NCBI GenBank assembly: GCA_002382025.1
Contig: DFZB01000020.1
Coordinates: 1,018 to 10,701 of the forward strand
Length of the DNA stretch: 9,684 bases
Direction: 5' to 3'
From: Patescibacteria group bacterium UBA4067
Lineage (GTDB): Bacteria; Patescibacteriota; Minisyncoccia; Minisyncoccales; Minisyncoccaceae
Of this stretch, positions 6,817-9,684 are shown in pieces. The notes beneath the pieces are model-generated. The model worked only from the letters and a program-made list of their open reading frames with translations, was not told where the DNA came from and did no database searches. Each line of letters starts with the position of its first letter. Within the stretch, counting starts at the first letter, position 1. Position numbers and translations under genes: made by a program.

Positions 6817-8670
6817 ATGAGCGTAGAATTAGAAGAAATCAAATCAAGACTTAATATAGTTGATGTAATTTCAAGTTATATCAAGCTAGAAAAAGCTGGA
6901 GTAAATTACAGAGCCAGGTGTCCTTTTCATGAGGAAAAATCTCCTTCTTTTTTTGTTTCTCCTTCTCGACAGATTTGGCATTGTTTTGGAGGATGCAACG
7001 AAGGTGGAGACATTTTTAAATTTGTAATGAAAATCGAAGGCATTGAATTTTATGATGCATTAAAATTATTAGCAGATAAGGCTGGAGTTGAATTAAAGCA
7101 AAACAAAGAATGGAAAGAAACAAAAACTCAGAGACAAAAACTTTTAGATATAAGCGAAAAAGCTTGTTTATTCTTTGAATATCAATTAGAAAAAAGTAAA
7201 AAAGGAATAGAGGCAAAAGAATATTTATTAAGCAGGGGATTAAAACAAGAAACCATTAAAAAATGGAGAATAGGGTATGCTCCTGATACTTGGCAGGGTT
7301 TAAGTGATTTTTTAATTAGCAGAGGATTTGACAGAGAAGACATAATTAAATCTGGTTTAGCGATTCAAAAAGAAAAAATGTTTGATCGATTTAGATCAAG
7401 AATAATTTTTCCCATCACTGGATTTAATGCAGAAATAATTGCTTTTACTGGTAGAATATTTAATAAAGAAGATAAAGAAGAAGCAAAATATTTAAATAGT
7501 CCAGCTACTATTCTTTATGATAAAAGTAAAGCTCTTTATGGAATTGATAAAGCAAAGCTAGAAATAAGGAAAAAAGATGTTTGCGTTTTAGTAGAGGGAA
7601 ACATTGATTGTATAATGTCTCATCAGTCAGGAGTTGAAAATTGTATTGCTGTTTCTGGAACAGCTTTAACTAATTTACATTTAGGGATTATTAAAAGATA
7701 TTCAAAGAAATTAATATTAGCTTTTGACATGGATTCAGCTGGAAACAAAGCAACTGAAAAAGCAATAGAAATATCTGAAAAAGACTATTTTGAAATTAAG
7801 GTTATTCCTAGAAGTAAAGACAAGGATCCAGCTGATATTATTCTAAAAGAAGGGGAAGATGCTTGGAAAAAACTAATAGAAGAATCAAAGCCGGTTTCAG
7901 AGTTTTTCTTTGATCTAGCCATAGGAAATAAAGATGTTAAATTAATTGAAGACAAAAAAAAGATATTAAAAGAATTTTTGCCACACGTTAAAAGAATGGA
8001 AAATACAGTTGAACAGTCGCATTGGATTCAAAAAGTATCTGATACATTAAAAATTAAAGAAGAAGATATTAGAGAAGAAATTAAAAAGATTAATATTAAG
8101 AAAGAAGCACTCAAAGAAAAAGAATGTATTATTGATAAAAAAACAAGACGACAAATGATTGAAGAAAAAATATTAGCCCTTGTTTTAAGAAAAAAAGACA
8201 GGATTGATTTATTGGGTGATTTTTCTTTTTTTTCTTCTCCTATTAAGGAAATACTAGAAAAGGTTAAGGAAAACAAAGAAATTACTTTTGATGATTTAAA
8301 AATAGAATTTAAAGATAATATTAATTTTTTAAACTACATTTTTCTTAAATCAGAAGTAATTGAAGAGTTGGAAGAGGAGGAAGAGTTAAAAATGTGTATT
8401 TTTGAAATAGAAAATTTAATAACTAAAGAAAAATTGCAAAATCTCCACTTAGAAATAAGGGAGTTGGAAAAACAAGGAGATTCTGCTAGAGTAAAGGTGC
8501 TATTAGAAGAATTTAAGAATTTAATAAAATATGAAGAAAAAAACAAAGAAGAAGCCTGTTTTGAAGAAAAAGAAACAGGTGAAAACAAAGAAGAAGGTAT
8601 TAAAGAAGAAACCAGTAAAGAAAATAGCCAAGAAGAAGGTATTAAAGAAGAAACCAGTAAAGAAGATTAA
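6817..8670 (+). CDS. dnaG: DNA primase DnaG
   Basis: The 617-residue protein makes RNA primers for DNA replication and works with the replicative helicase. Residues 1-95 are the zinc-binding domain, with Cys35-x2-His38 and then Cys56-x3-Cys60 ([11 protein letters not shown]). Residues 110-245 are the N-terminal part of the polymerase core with [10 protein letters not shown] (191-200). The Toprim region follows, with VEGNID (Glu260, Asp264), VSGTALT (279-285) and [11 protein letters not shown] (Asp304, Asp306); these acidic residues bind metal. Residues 370-570 correspond to the C-terminal helicase-binding region and are poorly conserved. Residues 571-617 form a low-complexity tail of 19 acidic residues and 9 lysines, containing a repeated [11 protein letters not shown]. 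The usual EGYxD motif reads EGNID here, and the second zinc pair is spaced by three rather than two residues. The start at 6817 follows htrA by one base and has a GGGAG upstream. The last 140 bases also encode the start of rpoD in another frame. Confidence 0.96.
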   Translation: MSVELEEIKSRLNIVDVISSYIKLEKAGVNYRARCPFHEEKSPSFFVSPSRQIWHCFGGCNEGGDIFKFVMKIEGIEFYDALKLLADKAGVELKQNKEWKETKTQRQKLLDISEKACLFFEYQLEKSKKGIEAKEYLLSRGLKQETIKKWRIGYAPDTWQGLSDFLISRGFDREDIIKSGLAIQKEKMFDRFRSRIIFPITGFNAEIIAFTGRIFNKEDKEEAKYLNSPATILYDKSKALYGIDKAKLEIRKKDVCVLVEGNIDCIMSHQSGVENCIAVSGTALTNLHLGIIKRYSKKLILAFDMDSAGNKATEKAIEISEKDYFEIKVIPRSKDKDPADIILKEGEDAWKKLIEESKPVSEFFFDLAIGNKDVKLIEDKKKILKEFLPHVKRMENTVEQSHWIQKVSDTLKIKEEDIREEIKKINIKKEALKEKECIIDKKTRRQMIEEKILALVLRKKDRIDLLGDFSFFSSPIKEILEKVKENKEITFDDLKIEFKDNINFLNYIFLKSEVIEELEEEEELKMCIFEIENLITKEKLQNLHLEIRELEKQGDSARVKVLLEEFKNLIKYEEKNKEEACFEEKETGENKEEGIKEETSKENSQEEGIKEETSKED

Positions 8671-9684
8671 ATTAAAGAAAAAGAAGAAAAAAGCGATTTC
8701 GGTTATAACAGAAGAAAAATTAGATGGTTTAATTAAAAAGGCTAAAACCAGAGGCTTTGTTACTTTTTCTGAAATTTTGTCATATTTTCCAAACATAGAA
8801 GACAATGTATTAGAAGTGGACAAAATGTTTTCTGTTCTAGAAAAAGAAGGAATCGAAGTAAAAGATTCAAAAGGTTATTTAGACTTTGACGATAAGGTTT
8901 TAAAGAAAAAGAAAAGTTTTGCTTTGAATAAAGTTGACTCTGTCCAGTCTTACTTAAAAGAAATAGGAAAGATTTCTCCCATTACTGCTAGAGAAGAAAA
9001 AGAGTTAGCTAGAAAGATTGAGTTAGGAGACGAAGAAGCAAAAAGAAATCTGGCAGAAGCTAATCTTAGACTTGTAGTTTCAATTGCTAAAAAATATATT
9101 GGCAGATCCCCTAATTTAACTTTGTTAGATTTAATTCAAGAGGGAAACCTTGGTCTTTTTAGAGCTGTAGAAAAATTTGATTGGAGAAAAGGATATAAGT
9201 TTTCTACTTATGCTACTTGGTGGATTAGACAAACAATTACCAGAGCCTTGGCTGATCAAGCTAGAACAATTAGAATTCCAGTTCACATGATTGAAACCTT
9301 AACTAAATACACTCAGGCAAAAAGAAGATTATTACAAGATTTAGACAGAGAACCATTAGATGAAGAGATTGCTTCTGAAATGGGGCTAGAGGTTGTAAAG
9401 ATAAGACATTTAGAAAGAATTGCTCAAAAAGCAGTTTCATTAGAAACCCCAATAGGAGAAGATGATAAAGATAGTGTTTTAGGAGAGTTTATTAAAGATG
9501 AAAAAATTGAATCACCAGCAGTTCAAGCAGGAAGAACTCTATTAAGAGAGCACTTAGAAGAGATATTTAAAGATTTAACCGATAGAGAAAAAAGAATTAT
9601 TTCCATGAGATTTGGTTTAGACGATGGAGTAATGCACACATTAGAAGAAGTGGGACAAGAATTTAATGTAACCAGAGAAAGAAT
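8531..9684 (+). CDS. rpoD: Primary sigma factor RpoD (sigma-70), 3' end outside window, starting inside dnaG
   Basis: The frame runs from an ATG at 8531 to the window edge (384 full codons). Residues 1-54 are 34 lysines with no acidic residue, including two copies of [13 protein letters not shown]. Residues 57-120 resemble sigma region 1.1 ([20 protein letters not shown]). Region 1.2 starts at [11 protein letters not shown] (136-146). Region 2 follows, with [12 protein letters not shown] (178-189), [18 protein letters not shown] (200-217) and the promoter-melting and -10 recognition stretch [19 protein letters not shown] (222-240). Region 3 starts near IRIPVHMIE (247-255). Region 4 begins near 338 with [15 protein letters not shown] (349-363) and is cut in the helix-turn-helix at TRER. 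The start must lie within dnaG, because the frame has no ATG, GTG or TTG between the dnaG stop and region 1.1. Options are ATG 8531, TTG 8561 and GTG 8579; an in-frame stop at 8525-8527 excludes anything earlier. An internal ATG at 8825 would remove region 1.1. The identity is certain; the exact start is not. Confidence 0.93.
   Translation, partial: MKKKTKKKPVLKKKKQVKTKKKVLKKKPVKKIAKKKVLKKKPVKKIKLKKKKKKAISVITEEKLDGLIKKAKTRGFVTFSEILSYFPNIEDNVLEVDKMFSVLEKEGIEVKDSKGYLDFDDKVLKKKKSFALNKVDSVQSYLKEIGKISPITAREEKELARKIELGDEEAKRNLAEANLRLVVSIAKKYIGRSPNLTLLDLIQEGNLGLFRAVEKFDWRKGYKFSTYATWWIRQTITRALADQARTIRIPVHMIETLTKYTQAKRRLLQDLDREPLDEEIASEMGLEVVKIRHLERIAQKAVSLETPIGEDDKDSVLGEFIKDEKIESPAVQAGRTLLREHLEEIFKDLTDREKRIISMRFGLDDGVMHTLEEVGQEFNVTRER
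8554..8580 (+). other. Possible RNA hairpin inside the dnaG-rpoD overlap
   Basis: CCTGTTT (8555-8561) and AAACAGG (8573-8579) are perfect inverted arms around an 11-base loop; a flanking G8554-U8580 pair is possible. The stem covers the alternative rpoD TTG (8561) and touches the GTG (8579), 24 bases after the ATG at 8531. It could hide those codons or slow ribosomes, but its AT-rich 7-base stem is weak and may be chance. Confidence 0.3.
8588..8664 (+). repeat. Two perfect 35-base direct repeats, period 42 bases, read in two frames
   Basis: Bases 8588-8622 and 8630-8664 are identical and separated by 7 bases, so the unit is 42 bases or 14 codons. In the dnaG frame each copy gives [11 protein letters not shown]; in the rpoD frame each gives [13 protein letters not shown]. 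As 42 is divisible by three, gain or loss of a unit keeps both genes in frame. It looks like a recent tandem duplication in a purine-rich strand. Confidence 0.93.

Noticed and set aside
8538..8544. A-AAA-AAC heptamer in the dnaG frame, a classic -1 frameshift site
   Set aside because: A -1 shift leads to a stop at about 8562 after a few residues and not into the rpoD frame; such runs are frequent in A-rich coding DNA.
8521..8823. Minus-strand open frame opposite the dnaG-rpoD overlap, phenylalanine-rich
   Set aside because: It is the reverse complement of the lysine/glutamate-rich region; low-complexity Phe content and no start signal mark it as a shadow.
1..9684. UGA recoding to glycine, as in some Candidate Phyla Radiation groups
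   Set aside because: TGA ends two genes at natural family ends and no in-frame TGA interrupts any recognised domain.

Overview
The window is a very AT-rich, almost gap-free stretch of bacterial chromosome. All genes are on the + strand, with junctions of 1 to 24 bases or short overlaps. The tight packing, a ComEC with no beta-lactamase domain, a dnaG-rpoD pair without rpsU, and sugar-acting genes of types common in Patescibacteria suggest a Candidate Phyla Radiation bacterium, probably Parcubacteria-like. This placement is an inference from gene content and style. TGA is used as a real stop (2918-2920 and 3841-3843) and never occurs inside a recognisable domain, so the UGA-glycine code of Gracilibacteria and SR1 is unlikely.

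Layout: (1) 1-198 is the C-terminal end of a rhomboid-type membrane protease, joined by a TAATG overlap to (2) comEC (198-1613), a DNA-uptake channel protein lacking the usual C-terminal metallo-beta-lactamase domain. (3) At 1596-1624 there is a textbook extended -10 promoter placed so that transcription should begin on the ATG of the next gene. (4) 1631-5569 is a sugar and envelope block: a GT-B-like glycosyltransferase, an EamA/DMT transporter overlapping it by ATGA, a membrane-anchored GH-A-clan glycosidase-like protein with a second possible leaderless promoter, and a family 2 glycosyltransferase. (5) 5571-6815 is a membrane-anchored HtrA/DegP serine protease with a PDZ domain. (6) 6817-8670 is DNA primase (dnaG), and (7) 8531-9684 is the primary sigma factor (rpoD), cut by the window edge inside region 4. 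Genes 6 and 7 are the core of the macromolecular synthesis operon.

The most unusual point is the dnaG-rpoD junction. The rpoD frame has no start codon between the dnaG stop and sigma region 1.1, so rpoD must start inside dnaG. The first start is the ATG at 8531, just after an in-frame TAA at 8525-8527. Up to 140 bases are therefore read in two frames: one gives a glutamate-rich tail on primase, the other a lysine-rich tail on the sigma factor. A 35-base direct repeat with a 42-base period lies in this overlap and lengthens both tails together.

There is no non-coding stretch above 24 bases. I saw no tRNA, rRNA, CRISPR array, insertion sequence or convincing rho-independent terminator, so the block is probably read as one or a few long transcripts with internal promoters at 1596 and perhaps 3833.
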